Assembly: GCA_046565765.1 (NCBI GenBank)
Contig: JBKHXX010000093.1
Coordinates: 1-64,000, forward strand
Source: JBFMCT01 sp046565765
Lineage (GTDB): Bacteria > Actinomycetota > Acidimicrobiia > Acidimicrobiales > AC-14
Length of the DNA: 64,000 nucleotides
Reading direction: 5' to 3'
Below, piece by piece: positions 41,197 to 49,892 of this stretch. A program made the position numbers and the translations under genes. Under the pieces are notes generated by a model, which saw only the letters and a program-made list of their open reading frames with translations, did no database searches and had not been told where the DNA came from. The first letter of the stretch is position 1. Every line of letters starts with the position of its first letter.

Positions 41197-41527
41197 AGCC
41201 TCCCGCCAAGCGATGGGTGACGCAGTCCGTCCCGTCGGCTGCACCATTGAGCTCTCGGAGCACCGCCTGGGCAGCTTCCGACCCGGCCCGGTACGTGATG
41301 GCCTGGCTGCCGGCCAAGCCGGCCAGGGCGGCGACTCCTCCGTCGGTGTGACCGGTGATCGAGTGGAGGTCGACGTCGACCGTCACGTCGGCATCTCCCT
41401 TGGCGGCGACGATGGCGGCGACCGCCTTGACGACGACCGCGTCGAGCACACCTCGCACGGTGATGACGAGCGCGTTCCGCCGGCTGCTCACGAACAGCCG
41501 GTCGGATGTGCCGATGCGGATCTCCAC
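41192..41527 (-). CDS. STAS-like protein without phospho-acceptor Ser
   Basis: Protein of 111 residues with STAS-like order (NALVITVRGVLDAVVVKAVAAIVA, VTVDVDLHSITGHTDGGVAALAGL). The usual D-S-S-G-L site reads HTDGG, so it too lacks the phospho-acceptor, like the protein at 38676 which it resembles most. It is a single gene with a hairpin terminator at its stop and an 11-bp-period operator 33 bp before its ATG. A signalling partner is not evident. Confidence 0.6.
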   Translation of the reverse strand: MEIRIGTSDRLFVSSRRNALVITVRGVLDAVVVKAVAAIVAAKGDADVTVDVDLHSITGHTDGGVAALAGLAGSQAITYRAGSEAAQAVLRELNGAADGTDCVTHRLAGGS

Positions 41528-41560
41528 CGGTCGAGTATCGACACCACGCCGAGCGACCAG

Positions 41561-41576
41561 GTTACGAAGCGGTAAC
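41561..41576. promoter_or_regulatory. 11-bp-period operator (site 3)
   Basis: GTTAC-N6-GTAAC, the one site whose halves also read as an inverted repeat. It is 33 bp before the start of the STAS-like gene at 41527 and 60 bp past the 3' end of the M6 protease gene. Confidence 0.5.
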
Positions 41577-41636
41577 GGTCCATCGGCATTCTCCTTGAGC
41601 GCCGGTCGCTGCCGCCGAGGGCGAGCGACCGGCTCG

Positions 41637-43796
41637 TCAGCATCCGAGCTGCCTGCGGATTCCCTCGGCCTCCGCCACGAGCGCAGTGGCGACGGACGCG
41701 GTGATCTTCTTGCCGGGCTGAGCCGAGACCTCGTTGACGAAGGCCCGGAGGAGGTTGCACGCCACGCCGGCGCGTTCCGCTCCCAGGGCCCGCAACGCCG
41801 ACTCGAGCTTGGCCGTCAGGCTCTGCTGCGTGCCGGGATGGAGCCCGGCCTCGTCCACCGCCGCGCGGAGGTCCTCGACCCGCTCCGCGGCGGTGGGGAC
41901 CCGGAACCCGACGGTTGCCGACGTGGGCGCATGCTTGCCCTGCCGGGGCGTCGAGACGGTGAGGTCGTAGTCCCCGGGCGGCAGGTCCAGGGTCGTGGTG
42001 GCAGATGCCGTTCCGTCGGCCCCCGTGGTGGCGGTCGCTGTCTGGGTGCCTCCCGGGCCGCTCAGGGCGAAGGTCACCTCGACACCGGCGACAGGTGGCG
42101 TCCCGGCGTCATCCGGGTTCGCTACGGTCGCCGAGAGGGTCACGGGCTCGCCCGTGGGCGCCTTCACCGGTCCGGTGTAGGACACCTGCGTGCGATCCAG
42201 CACGACGTTGACCTCGAACGAAGCCGAGGAGCCGATGGTGGCGTCGTCGTCGTGGCGCCCGGCGATCGTGACCTGCCGCACCCCGGTCGGGGCGTCGGCG
42301 GCGGGCACGATGACCGGCTGGACCAGGGCCTCCTGGTGTTCCTCGAGGCTCCGCACGTCCGCCGCGCTGGTCCATCCCGCAGGCAGGCCTTCGTAGTCGG
42401 TCCGCACGCCTGCCGTGACCTCCCCCGTGTTCATCACCCGCACGTGGGGACGGTTCTGCTCCTCAGGGGTGACGTCGACCCGGATCGGTCGCCCCTCGGC
42501 CGTCGTGGGGTCGACGAGCACGCCGGGCCCTCGGACGTCGAAGAACACGCGCATCGCCCCAGACGCAGGAGGGATGGCCCGGACGGCGACGTTCGACGGC
42601 GTCCCGTCCCGCCACGGATCGGCCATCGTCCGGTCGGGCGTGGCGGGGTCGGAGGGATCCCACGCCTGGTCACCGGAGGGGGGCATCAGGGCGATGAACC
42701 CCCCGTCGGGCCCCAGTTCGCCCTCGCCGGCGCCGTTCGGGGTGAATGCGCTGTCCTCCAATCTCCAGATGACAAGCCCGGTGTCGCTGGCGCCCTGGTC
42801 GTACGTACCGGCGGCCTCCGCTCGGTTCTCGACCACGAAGTAGTCGTCGCTGCCCTTGTCCGGGTCGTAGAGGATGAACGCCGAGTTCGCGTCGGCCGTC
42901 AGCGGGACCACGTAGTAGCCGTCGCGGGTGACGACCGTCGGCGCGATCCAGCCAAGGTGCATCTTCTGCCAGGCATTTGCCCTGAACAGCGACGTGTCCG
43001 GCCGGCTGCACGTCGGCCCGCCGAGGTCCAGGGCCCCGACGTTCCAGAAGTACAGGTCCGGCATGTCGAAGGCGGCATGGCCCGTCTCGTGGGCCAGGGT
43101 GATGAGGTTGGTGTCGGTGCCGGCGTTGACCATCAGCAGGTTCCCCCCGCCGCCGAGCTGGACGCCGTCGAGCTCCACCGCATCCGGCCGGCGCGCCGTC
43201 GCGCACCCGGGCCCCACGGCGTCCGGGTCGACGTCCTGGCGGTGCACGACGAGCTCGTCCTGGGTGACCCGCCCGTTGCCGTCCGCGTCGAAGGCGGCGA
43301 AGTCGACGAAGGGGTCGGCCGCCTCCAGCAGCCTCTTCTGCCCCGTCGTCAGACCGAGGGCCAGGAAGTCGCTCTTGGCCATGGGGATGGACACGGAGAC
43401 CACGCCGTCGTCGACCGCACCGTTGTTGGACGCATCCGACTCACGTGCCCGGCTGAACCGGAGTTGGCCCGAGGAGTCGTCGTCGAAGTAGTCGGCGACG
43501 CTCGGGAAGGCACCGAAGTACCGCTCGGACGTGTAGAACGCGTCGAGCCCCGGGGGCGAGGTGTCGGCGAAGGACAGGTCGGCGAACTCGGCGTAGATGA
43601 CGAGCATCGGTCGGTCGGTACGCCCGCCGGTGAACGAGTAGAGCCCTTGGTGCGGGTCGCCGGGATGGGCGAAATCGGGCAGCGGGTCCGGGTAATCCGC
43701 CGCCGCCGGCGAGATCGCACCCAGCAGGACGAGCACGGCGGCCACCGCCCCTCCAACGAGCGTCGAGGGGCGCCTCCGATGACGGGGTCGGATCAT
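41637..43796 (-). CDS. M6 family (immune inhibitor A-like) secreted metalloprotease
   Basis: Secreted protease of 719 residues. A basic N-terminus and signal peptide end near ISPAAADYPDPL. The zinc motif is HETGHAAFDMPDLY (first His is residue 236), typical of M6 peptidases. Before it lies an EF-hand-like loop DADGNGRVTQDELV that may bind calcium. After the catalytic part come an immunoglobulin-like domain (VTLSATVANPDDAGTPPVAGVEVTFALSG region) and a C-terminal helical domain with one or two Cys. It is a single gene; operator site 4 lies 157 bp upstream. Substrate unknown; extracellular proteins or envelope turnover. Confidence 0.92.
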   Translation of the reverse strand: MIRPRHRRRPSTLVGGAVAAVLVLLGAISPAAADYPDPLPDFAHPGDPHQGLYSFTGGRTDRPMLVIYAEFADLSFADTSPPGLDAFYTSERYFGAFPSVADYFDDDSSGQLRFSRARESDASNNGAVDDGVVSVSIPMAKSDFLALGLTTGQKRLLEAADPFVDFAAFDADGNGRVTQDELVVHRQDVDPDAVGPGCATARRPDAVELDGVQLGGGGNLLMVNAGTDTNLITLAHETGHAAFDMPDLYFWNVGALDLGGPTCSRPDTSLFRANAWQKMHLGWIAPTVVTRDGYYVVPLTADANSAFILYDPDKGSDDYFVVENRAEAAGTYDQGASDTGLVIWRLEDSAFTPNGAGEGELGPDGGFIALMPPSGDQAWDPSDPATPDRTMADPWRDGTPSNVAVRAIPPASGAMRVFFDVRGPGVLVDPTTAEGRPIRVDVTPEEQNRPHVRVMNTGEVTAGVRTDYEGLPAGWTSAADVRSLEEHQEALVQPVIVPAADAPTGVRQVTIAGRHDDDATIGSSASFEVNVVLDRTQVSYTGPVKAPTGEPVTLSATVANPDDAGTPPVAGVEVTFALSGPGGTQTATATTGADGTASATTTLDLPPGDYDLTVSTPRQGKHAPTSATVGFRVPTAAERVEDLRAAVDEAGLHPGTQQSLTAKLESALRALGAERAGVACNLLRAFVNEVSAQPGKKITASVATALVAEAEGIRRQLGC

Positions 43797-43953
43797 CGTG
43801 CTCCTTTCGGCTGGCGCTGCTCGGCCGTCGAGGGCGAGTCAGGAGTTCGCGACCCGCTCCCCGGCGGCGACCTGCTGGGCGAACGCCACAGGCAGCGGCA
43901 CCCGGCCAGTCTTTCTCGCCGAGTGGGCGGCCCGACGCCCCCGGGACGGCATT

Positions 43954-43969
43954 GTGACCCGGCTGTTAC
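43954..43969. promoter_or_regulatory. 11-bp-period direct-repeat operator (site 4)
   Basis: GTGAC-N6-GTTAC, 157 bp upstream of the M6 protease start and just past the 3' end of the zwf gene. The 187-bp gap holds no gene that I can see. Confidence 0.55.
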
Positions 43970-43983
43970 CGCCTCGGGTCGGG

Positions 43984-45372
43984 CTACTCCCCCCGGGGGT
44001 GGGGGGTGGAAGCCGGCCCTTGGGAGCCCGCGGGGTACGTAAGGAGCGGAGGCACTTCGCGCCGCCACTGCTCCAGGATCGGCTCGACGATCCGCCAGCA
44101 CTCCTCGGCCTCGTCGCCCCGGATCGACAGCGCCGGGTCGCCTTCCATCACCTCGACGAGCAGCCTCGCGTATGCCGACAGAGCCTGCGGGGCCAGGGCG
44201 AGCTCGAGGGACGCTCCCTCGATGCAGAACGGGTCACCGGCGCCGTTGAGGGCGAGGTCGAGGGCCATGCGGTCCGGTGTCATCTGGAAGACGAGACGAT
44301 TGGGAGGGGGTTCGCCGACCTGGCCGAAGACAGGATCGGCCGCCGGGCGGAACCACACCGCGATCTCCCGGCAGTCGGCTCCGAGGGCCTTGCCGGTGCG
44401 GAGCCGGAAGGGCACGCCCCGCCAGCGATCGCTGTCGACGAACAGGGTGACTTCGGCCAGCGTCTCGGTACGTCGCGCCGGGTCGACGCCCGGCTCCTCC
44501 CCGTAGTCCGGAAGCGCCCGTCCCGCGACGCGGCCCGCCCCATACCGGGCGCGGACCGTGCGTGTCGTCACCTCGCGCTCACTCGGGCTGCGCACGGCAC
44601 GGAGAAGCTCGACCTTCCTGTCACGGAGCTCCGTGTGGTCGAGCGCCGCCGGCTTCTCCATGGCAGCCAGGCACAGCAGCTGGAGCAGGTGGTTCTGGAT
44701 CATGTCGCGCAGGGCCCCGGTGTGGTCGTAGTAACCCGCTCGGTCCTCCAGAGCCACCGTCTCGTCCCAGACGATGTCCACGGCGGCGATGTGGTCTCGG
44801 TTCCACGCCGGCTCGAACAGCCGGTTGGCGAAGCGCACGCCGAGGATGTTCTGGACCGTCTGCTTGCCGAGGAAGTGGTCGATCCGGAACACGGCTTCTT
44901 CCGGGAAGTGGCGATGAAGCAGGCGGTTCAGCGCCTGGGCCGACGCGAGGTCCGTCCCGAACGGCTTCTCGACGACAATGCGGCTCTCCCCCGAGAGGCC
45001 GATCGAGGACAGACCGTCGATAGCCGCGCCGAACACCGAGGGAGGGAGGGCCAGGTAGGCGACCGCTCTCGTGAGGTCACGGCCGAAGGCGGTCGTGAGC
45101 GTGGCGGCGTCCGTGACGTCGCCGGGAACGTACGCGAGCCTGCCCACAACCTCCTCGTGGACGGCCGGTGGAAGGTGACGGGCGTGGCGCCGCAAGCGCT
45201 CAGCCGCGTGGCGGCGGAAGCGCGAGGTGTCCCACTCCTCGCGGCCCACGCCCACGATGGCGAGGTCGGCCGGTAGCAGGCCGTACCCGCTCAGCTCGCA
45301 GAGGGCGGCGAGCAGGTACCTCCCGGCCAGGTCGCCGGTGGCGCCGAGGATGACGAGCCGGCGGGCGGTCAC
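43984..45372 (-). CDS. zwf: glucose-6-phosphate 1-dehydrogenase
   Basis: First enzyme of the oxidative pentose phosphate pathway (462 residues), oxidising glucose 6-phosphate with NAD(P)+. The dinucleotide motif LVILGATGDLAGRYLLAAL lies at the N-terminus, VVEKPFGTD follows, and the active-site signature RIDHFLGKQTVQN is intact, with typical CRE-type downstream stretches. The GTG at 45372 overlaps the stop of the GH15 gene (GTGA), so sugar release and oxidation may be jointly produced. It is slightly shorter than usual (near 490-510). Confidence 0.95.
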   Translation of the reverse strand: MTARRLVILGATGDLAGRYLLAALCELSGYGLLPADLAIVGVGREEWDTSRFRRHAAERLRRHARHLPPAVHEEVVGRLAYVPGDVTDAATLTTAFGRDLTRAVAYLALPPSVFGAAIDGLSSIGLSGESRIVVEKPFGTDLASAQALNRLLHRHFPEEAVFRIDHFLGKQTVQNILGVRFANRLFEPAWNRDHIAAVDIVWDETVALEDRAGYYDHTGALRDMIQNHLLQLLCLAAMEKPAALDHTELRDRKVELLRAVRSPSEREVTTRTVRARYGAGRVAGRALPDYGEEPGVDPARRTETLAEVTLFVDSDRWRGVPFRLRTGKALGADCREIAVWFRPAADPVFGQVGEPPPNRLVFQMTPDRMALDLALNGAGDPFCIEGASLELALAPQALSAYARLLVEVMEGDPALSIRGDEAEECWRIVEPILEQWRREVPPLLTYPAGSQGPASTPHPRGE

Positions 45373-47270
45373 CGTCGGTGCCGGAGCTGCCTGGCCAGGT
45401 TCATACCGCTCGAGACCACGCCGACATGGCTGAAGGCCTGCGGGTGGTTCCCCAGGAAGGCCCCCGTCGACGGGTCGATCTCCTCGGGCAGCAGACCCAG
45501 GGCGCCGACCCGCCCGCACAGCGACTCGTAGAGCTCCATCGCTTCGTCGAGCCGCCCCTGGGCGGCGAGGTTGTCCACGAGCCAGAAGCTGCACAGCAAG
45601 AAGGCGCCTTCGTGGCCGGGCAGACCGTCGGCCGATTCCTCGGGTAGGTAGCGGTAGAGGAGCCCGCCGCCTGCGCCGAGGTGCTCGACCACGGCGGCCG
45701 CGGTCGCCACCATCCTGGGGTGGCGGGCGTCGATGACCCGGCGCAGCGGAAGGGCCAGAAGGCTCGCGTCGAGGCCGCCCGGACCGAGGTGCTCGGTGAG
45801 GCTGTTCCGGTGGGGATCCCATGCGCGCTCGACGATCTGGTCCCGGATCCGTTGAGCCTCGGCCTGCCACCCGCCGATGTCCCCGGGCAGTCCCAGGCGC
45901 TTGGCGAGACGGGCGGCGCGGTCCAACGCCACCTGGCACATGGCCGCCGAGTACGTGAAGGGGCGGGTTGCCGTACGTACCTCCCAGATCCCATGGTCGG
46001 GCCTGTCCCAGCACACCCGGGCCCGCTCCACCAGCGCCGTGAGGCGATCCCACAGGGGTGGATCGAGGGCACCGCCGGCGCTGACCCACTGGTACGCGCA
46101 GTCGAGGATCTCCCCGTAGGCGTCGTGCTGGCGCTGGTCGGCAGCCGCGTTCCCCCAGCGCACCGGTGAGGACCCCCGGTATCCCTCGAGCTCAGGGTCC
46201 TCTCGCTCAGGGGGTGGGCGCACCCCGTCGACGGTGTAGAGCACCCGGGGCTCGCCGTCGCGCTCGATGGAGTCGAGGACCCAGCCCAGGAACCCCCGTG
46301 CCTCCGAGTGGAGGCCGACCCGGCGCAACGCATACACCGAGAACGCGGCATCCCGGACCCACGCGTAGCGGTAGTCCCAGTTTCGAACGCCGCCGATCAT
46401 CTCGGGGAGGGAGGACGTCGGCGCCGCCACCAGCGCACCCGTCTCGAAGAAGTCGAGCATCTTCAGGGTGAGGACCGAGCGCCGCACGACTGCCTGCTGG
46501 GGCCCCTCGTAGTCGAGCGTCCGCATCCACCGCCGCCAGCCGTCCAACGTCGCCTGTAGGAGCGCTGGCGGATCGAGGGAGCGGCCGTGGCCGCCGCCGC
46601 CCCACCGCAGCACGAAGTGAGCGCGATCGCCGGCCGTGAGCGTCAACGTGCTGCTCAAGCCGTCGAGCGGCACGGTGGCGAAGAGGTCCAAGTCGAGACC
46701 GGGGTGCCGGGCAGGCCGGATCCGAAGGCCCCCACCCGTCCGCTCCGCGGTTGCGCCCCCGCGAGGCTCGACCTCGACTCGGAGGCGGACAGCGCCGTCG
46801 AGCACGGCAACGGTCCGGAGCAGTTCGCCCCTCCCCGCGGGCACATCCTCACGCAGGTCGGCACCACGGCGCAGCGTGAGGCAATCGGTGAGTCGGACGA
46901 AGCCGTCGCCGGTGCGCAGCTCCGTGACCAGCACGCCGCTGTCCGGCTCGTACTGTTGTCTCGACCCGGTCACATCTTCGGGTGTGATGCGGAAGCTGCC
47001 TCCTACACGCACGTCCAGCAAGGAGCAGAACAGGGGGTCGGAGTCGAAGCGAGGCACGCACAGCCAGACGACGGCGCCGTCGCGAGCGACAAGGCCGGCG
47101 GCCGCGCCGTCGCTGATCAGGCCGACATCTTCCAGACGCGGGTAGCGCTCGGGATACTCGAGCGGAGCGAGCTGCGCAGGGGAACCGGTGATCGAGGCGC
47201 CTCGCGTGGAATCCGCCGACCGGACTCGCCGCCGGTCGGCGTCTACCCCTGCCCCGGGCCCGCCATTCAC
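45369..47270 (-). CDS. GH15 family glucoamylase/trehalase-like enzyme
   Basis: Glycoside hydrolase family 15 protein of 633 residues with an N-terminal beta domain (EDVGLISDGAAAGLVARDGAVVWLCVPRFDSD) and an (alpha/alpha)6 barrel (GGVRNWDYRYAWVRDAAFSVYAL). Candidate catalytic Glu residues are in DHGIWEVR and EEIDPSTGAFLGNHPQAFSHVG. Similar actinobacterial enzymes include trehalases and dextranases as well as glucoamylases. No signal peptide is seen, so it is cytoplasmic and trehalase-like use is plausible. It is coupled to zwf. The 232 bp upstream are shared with the L,D-transpeptidase gene and contain operator site 5. Confidence 0.92.
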   Translation of the reverse strand: MNGGPGAGVDADRRRVRSADSTRGASITGSPAQLAPLEYPERYPRLEDVGLISDGAAAGLVARDGAVVWLCVPRFDSDPLFCSLLDVRVGGSFRITPEDVTGSRQQYEPDSGVLVTELRTGDGFVRLTDCLTLRRGADLREDVPAGRGELLRTVAVLDGAVRLRVEVEPRGGATAERTGGGLRIRPARHPGLDLDLFATVPLDGLSSTLTLTAGDRAHFVLRWGGGGHGRSLDPPALLQATLDGWRRWMRTLDYEGPQQAVVRRSVLTLKMLDFFETGALVAAPTSSLPEMIGGVRNWDYRYAWVRDAAFSVYALRRVGLHSEARGFLGWVLDSIERDGEPRVLYTVDGVRPPPEREDPELEGYRGSSPVRWGNAAADQRQHDAYGEILDCAYQWVSAGGALDPPLWDRLTALVERARVCWDRPDHGIWEVRTATRPFTYSAAMCQVALDRAARLAKRLGLPGDIGGWQAEAQRIRDQIVERAWDPHRNSLTEHLGPGGLDASLLALPLRRVIDARHPRMVATAAAVVEHLGAGGGLLYRYLPEESADGLPGHEGAFLLCSFWLVDNLAAQGRLDEAMELYESLCGRVGALGLLPEEIDPSTGAFLGNHPQAFSHVGVVSSGMNLARQLRHRR

Positions 47271-47441
47271 GTTGCCGGGCCCAGGCCGTGGAGGAGCGCT
47301 CGGTAGAGCGCCTGGACGTCGCAGAACGACGACATGGATCGCGTGGGCGCCAACCTACTGGCCGGGCCTTGAAGCCTTGGCGCGACCGCTCCTTCGGCCG
47401 GCGTGACCGTCCTCTTCGGTGAGCCACGGGTACGACCGACA

Positions 47442-47457
47442 GTTACCGCACCGTTAC
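47442..47457. promoter_or_regulatory. 11-bp-period direct-repeat operator (site 5)
   Basis: The cleanest site: GTTAC-N6-GTTAC, 45 bp before the L,D-transpeptidase ATG and 171 bp before the GH15 start on the other strand. Confidence 0.65.
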
Positions 47458-47502
47458 CTCACGGCTGAGTCCCCCCAATCCGCTCGGGAAAGAACACAAT
47501 TG

Positions 47503-48609
47503 ATGAGACGTGTTCCCGCACGATGGCGCGCGGTCGTCGCCGCCAGTGTGCTGGTCATCGCAGCGGCCGACGCCGTCCGGGTGGTTCCACGGGCAGCGGC
47601 ACAGTCGCGGAACGGCGTCTCGGCCTTCGGCGAGGCCACCTTCCACGGCTCCATGGGAGGCGAGCCCCTGGCCCAGCCGGTGGTCGGCATGGCCGCCAGC
47701 CCCTCCGGCGAGGGGTACTGGCTGGTCGCCTCCGACGGCGGCATCTTCACGTTCGGCGATGCCGCGTTCCATGGATCGATGGGCGGACGGGCGCTGGAGC
47801 AGCCGGTGGTCAACATGGCAGCAGATCCGGAGGATGGCGGTTACTGGCTGGTCGACCGGGCCGGTCAGGTCTTCCCGTTCGGGGTCCCAGACCTGGGTTC
47901 GGCCACTGAGGACGGAAGTGGCGGGGGCGCTGCGACCGTCGACATCGCCGCTCTCTCCACAGGGGACGGCTACTGGCTGGCGCACGGTGGATCGATGGTC
48001 GTCGAGGCGGAGGACACGGGTCCGGGGGTGCGCTCCGTGCAGAGCCGCCTCTGGGACCTGGGCTACTGGACAGGGCCCATCGACGGGGTCTTCGGCACGC
48101 TCACCGAGCAGGCGGTCTACGCCTTCCAGAAGGTGCAGGGGCTGCCCGTCACCGGGCGGGTCGGGTTCGAGACGGCCCTCGCTCTCGAAGGTGCCTCCCG
48201 ACCGACACCTCGGAGCCGCACGGGCGACCTCGTCGAGATCGACAAGGACCGTCAGGTGCTGTTCGTGGTCCGGGACGGGCAGGTGCTCTGGACCTTCAAC
48301 ACCTCCACGGGGACCGAAGAGCCCTATACCTATGAGGGTCAGAGGCACCTGGCCGACACGCCACCGGGGCGCTGGGACGTCTACCGCCGCGCGGACGGGG
48401 TGGAGGTCTCGCATCTGGGCCGTCTCTATCGGCCCATCTACTTCCACCGAGACGGGATCGCCGTACACGGCTACTCCTTCGTGCCTCCCTACCCGGCATC
48501 CCACGGCTGCGTGCGGGTCACCAACGCCGCCATCGACCTAATCTGGGATGAAGACCTCATGCCGCTCGGATCGACGGTTTGGGTCTACGGCACGACCCCG
48601 GACGTGTGA
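47503..48609 (+). CDS. secreted L,D-transpeptidase with surface repeats and peptidoglycan-binding domain
   Basis: Exported protein of 368 residues: signal peptide (AVVAASVLVIAAADAVRVV), two and a half copies of the actinobacterial YWLVASDGGIFTFGDAAFHG repeat (residues about 35-130), a peptidoglycan-binding domain (VRSVQSRLWDLGYWTGPIDG) and a YkuD L,D-transpeptidase domain with HGYSF and the catalytic SHGCVR (Cys336). It should cross-link peptidoglycan independently of beta-lactam-sensitive transpeptidases. The repeat type supports assignment to Acidimicrobiia. The ATG at 47503 has a normal signal behind it. Operator site 5 lies 45 bp upstream. Confidence 0.93.
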   Translation: MRRVPARWRAVVAASVLVIAAADAVRVVPRAAAQSRNGVSAFGEATFHGSMGGEPLAQPVVGMAASPSGEGYWLVASDGGIFTFGDAAFHGSMGGRALEQPVVNMAADPEDGGYWLVDRAGQVFPFGVPDLGSATEDGSGGGAATVDIAALSTGDGYWLAHGGSMVVEAEDTGPGVRSVQSRLWDLGYWTGPIDGVFGTLTEQAVYAFQKVQGLPVTGRVGFETALALEGASRPTPRSRTGDLVEIDKDRQVLFVVRDGQVLWTFNTSTGTEEPYTYEGQRHLADTPPGRWDVYRRADGVEVSHLGRLYRPIYFHRDGIAVHGYSFVPPYPASHGCVRVTNAAIDLIWDEDLMPLGSTVWVYGTTPDV

Positions 48610-48757
48610 TGGGCCCGGTCGCAAGCGGCCCGACCCCGTAGCGCGGCACCGATTGTCACGAGGATGAGACATTGCTCCAGAACCGCTGGGGGTACGAGCG
48701 GGCGGGAGCCGCCGCTCGGCCTCCGCGGGGCCGACCTCGACGATCGGAGCATTCGAC

Positions 48758-49126
48758 ATGGACAACGTCTTGCTGGCAACGGTCCCTACTGCGGAAGCGG
48801 CCCGCGCACTCCTCAGTGAGCTGCTCCAGTGCAGCGGCGAGGCGGGTTTCAAACTGGAGTCGGCGACAGTTCTGGAGCGGGACTCGAGCGGGCCGGTCAG
48901 CGTCGAGGACGCAGCGATCATGGAGGCCGTGATCCGATCGGTTCCTCGCGGTCCCCATGCCGTTGTCGCGATGGCATCCGAACGGAACCCCAGGCTCGTC
49001 GACGGCCTCGTCGCCGAGCGAGGCGGGTCGTTGTTCCGCCGTCCCCGGCCGGAGCTGGAGCAGGAGCTCGCGCGCCTCCGGCAGGCCGCTCGACGGGAGC
49101 ACCCAGCTCGTAAGGGACCGTCGTGA
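48758..49126 (+). CDS. small soluble protein related to DUF1269-type N-terminal half
   Basis: Protein of 122 residues. Its opening (NVLLATVPTAEAARALLSEL, FKLESATVLERDSSGPVSVED) follows the same strand-helix-strand pattern as the DUF1269-like protein at 35388 (NDVLIVNFDDLAGARAAMSEL), but there is no glycine-zipper membrane segment. The C-terminus is a charged helix (RPELEQELARLRQAARREH). The function is unknown. The 148 bp upstream hold only a weak GTCAC-N6-GAGAC. It ends at operator site 6. Confidence 0.6.
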   Translation: MDNVLLATVPTAEAARALLSELLQCSGEAGFKLESATVLERDSSGPVSVEDAAIMEAVIRSVPRGPHAVVAMASERNPRLVDGLVAERGGSLFRRPRPELEQELARLRQAARREHPARKGPS

Positions 49127-49160
49127 CGAGGTTGTTACGAGCACTCCAACTGCCGGTTAC
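49123..49160. promoter_or_regulatory. phased array of the 11-bp-period operator (site 6)
   Basis: GTGAC at 49123, GTTAC at 49134 and GTTAC at 49156: starts differ by 11 and 22 bp, so one degenerate unit is skipped. The array ends 57 bp before the GlsB-family ATG. It first overlaps the stop of the preceding gene. Confidence 0.65.
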
Positions 49161-49217
49161 CGAAGGCGGGAAGGTAGAGGGCATCGGCACGGTCCATCTA
49201 CGAAAAGGAGCACGACC

Positions 49218-49478
49218 ATGGAATGGATCTGGTTCTTCCTCGTTCTCGCCATCTTCGGTCTGATCATCGGCGGACTGGCGCGGCTGGTCCTTCCGGGCGG
49301 CGACTCGCTCGGCGCCCTTGGCACCATCCTCGTCGGCATCGGCGGAGCGGTGATCGGAGGGTTCATCGGGCGCCTCCTCTTCGGCGACACGAACTGGCTC
49401 GGCTCGCTCCTCCTCGCTGTCGCCGGCGCAATGCTGCTGATCCTCCCCTTCCGGTCCCCGCGCCGGGTGCCGAGGTAG
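49218..49478 (+). CDS. GlsB/YeaQ/YmgE family stress-response membrane protein
   Basis: Small membrane protein of 86 residues with three helices: WIWFFLVLAIFGLIIGGLARLV, GTILVGIGGAVIGGFIGRLLF and LGSLLLAVAGAMLLILPF. The glycine pattern is typical of the GlsB/transglycosylase-associated family, induced by stress in several bacteria. The ATG has AAAGGAG at good spacing. The STAS gene follows after 53 bp, likely in the same transcript. Operator site 6 lies just upstream. Confidence 0.9.
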   Translation: MEWIWFFLVLAIFGLIIGGLARLVLPGGDSLGALGTILVGIGGAVIGGFIGRLLFGDTNWLGSLLLAVAGAMLLILPFRSPRRVPR

Positions 49479-49531
49479 AGCGGCTCGTCGCGACGGGACC
49501 CGTAGGCCGCACCACGAGAGGAGGTACACCG

Positions 49532-49858
49532 ATGGGTGAGACGACGGTCAACGACTTTCGGACGGGCTCGAGCCGAGACGGGGCGATGGACGTGCTCCAC
49601 GTCAGCGGGGAGGTGGACGTTTCCACTGCTCCGATCGTCAAGGCACACATGGACCAGCTCATCGACAAGGGGGCGATGTCCGTCGTCATCGACCTGAGCG
49701 ACCTCACCTTCATCGACACGTCAGGCCTGTCGGTCTTGGCCAGGGCGGCCAGCCGGATGCACGGCCGGGGCCGCCGCATGGTGCTCCGCTCGCCGTCACA
49801 GAGTGTGCGGCGGTCGCTCGAGATCACAGGCCTCGGGATCATCCTCCCGATCGAGTGA
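49532..49858 (+). CDS. STAS-domain anti-sigma factor antagonist
   Basis: STAS protein of 108 residues with full anti-sigma-factor-antagonist features: VLHVSGEVDVSTAPIVKAHMDQL, VVIDLSDLTFIDTSGLSVLARAA. The phospho-acceptor loop DTSGL is intact, unlike in the other three STAS-like proteins of this region. The ATG is preceded by GAGGAGG. It should bind an anti-sigma kinase (RsbW type) when unphosphorylated and so release a stress sigma factor; neither partner is in the window. Confidence 0.92.
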   Translation: MGETTVNDFRTGSSRDGAMDVLHVSGEVDVSTAPIVKAHMDQLIDKGAMSVVIDLSDLTFIDTSGLSVLARAASRMHGRGRRMVLRSPSQSVRRSLEITGLGIILPIE

Positions 49859-49892
49859 CCGAGGTCAACGTCCGCCGCCCGCCTGCCGCCGA

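Noticed and set aside
48612..48640. Imperfect hairpin after the L,D-transpeptidase gene
   Set aside because: The stem is short with a two-base loop and several mismatches; not strong enough to list as a terminator.
48655..48670. GTCAC-N6-GAGAC before the gene at 48758
   Set aside because: Only one half matches; too weak to call.
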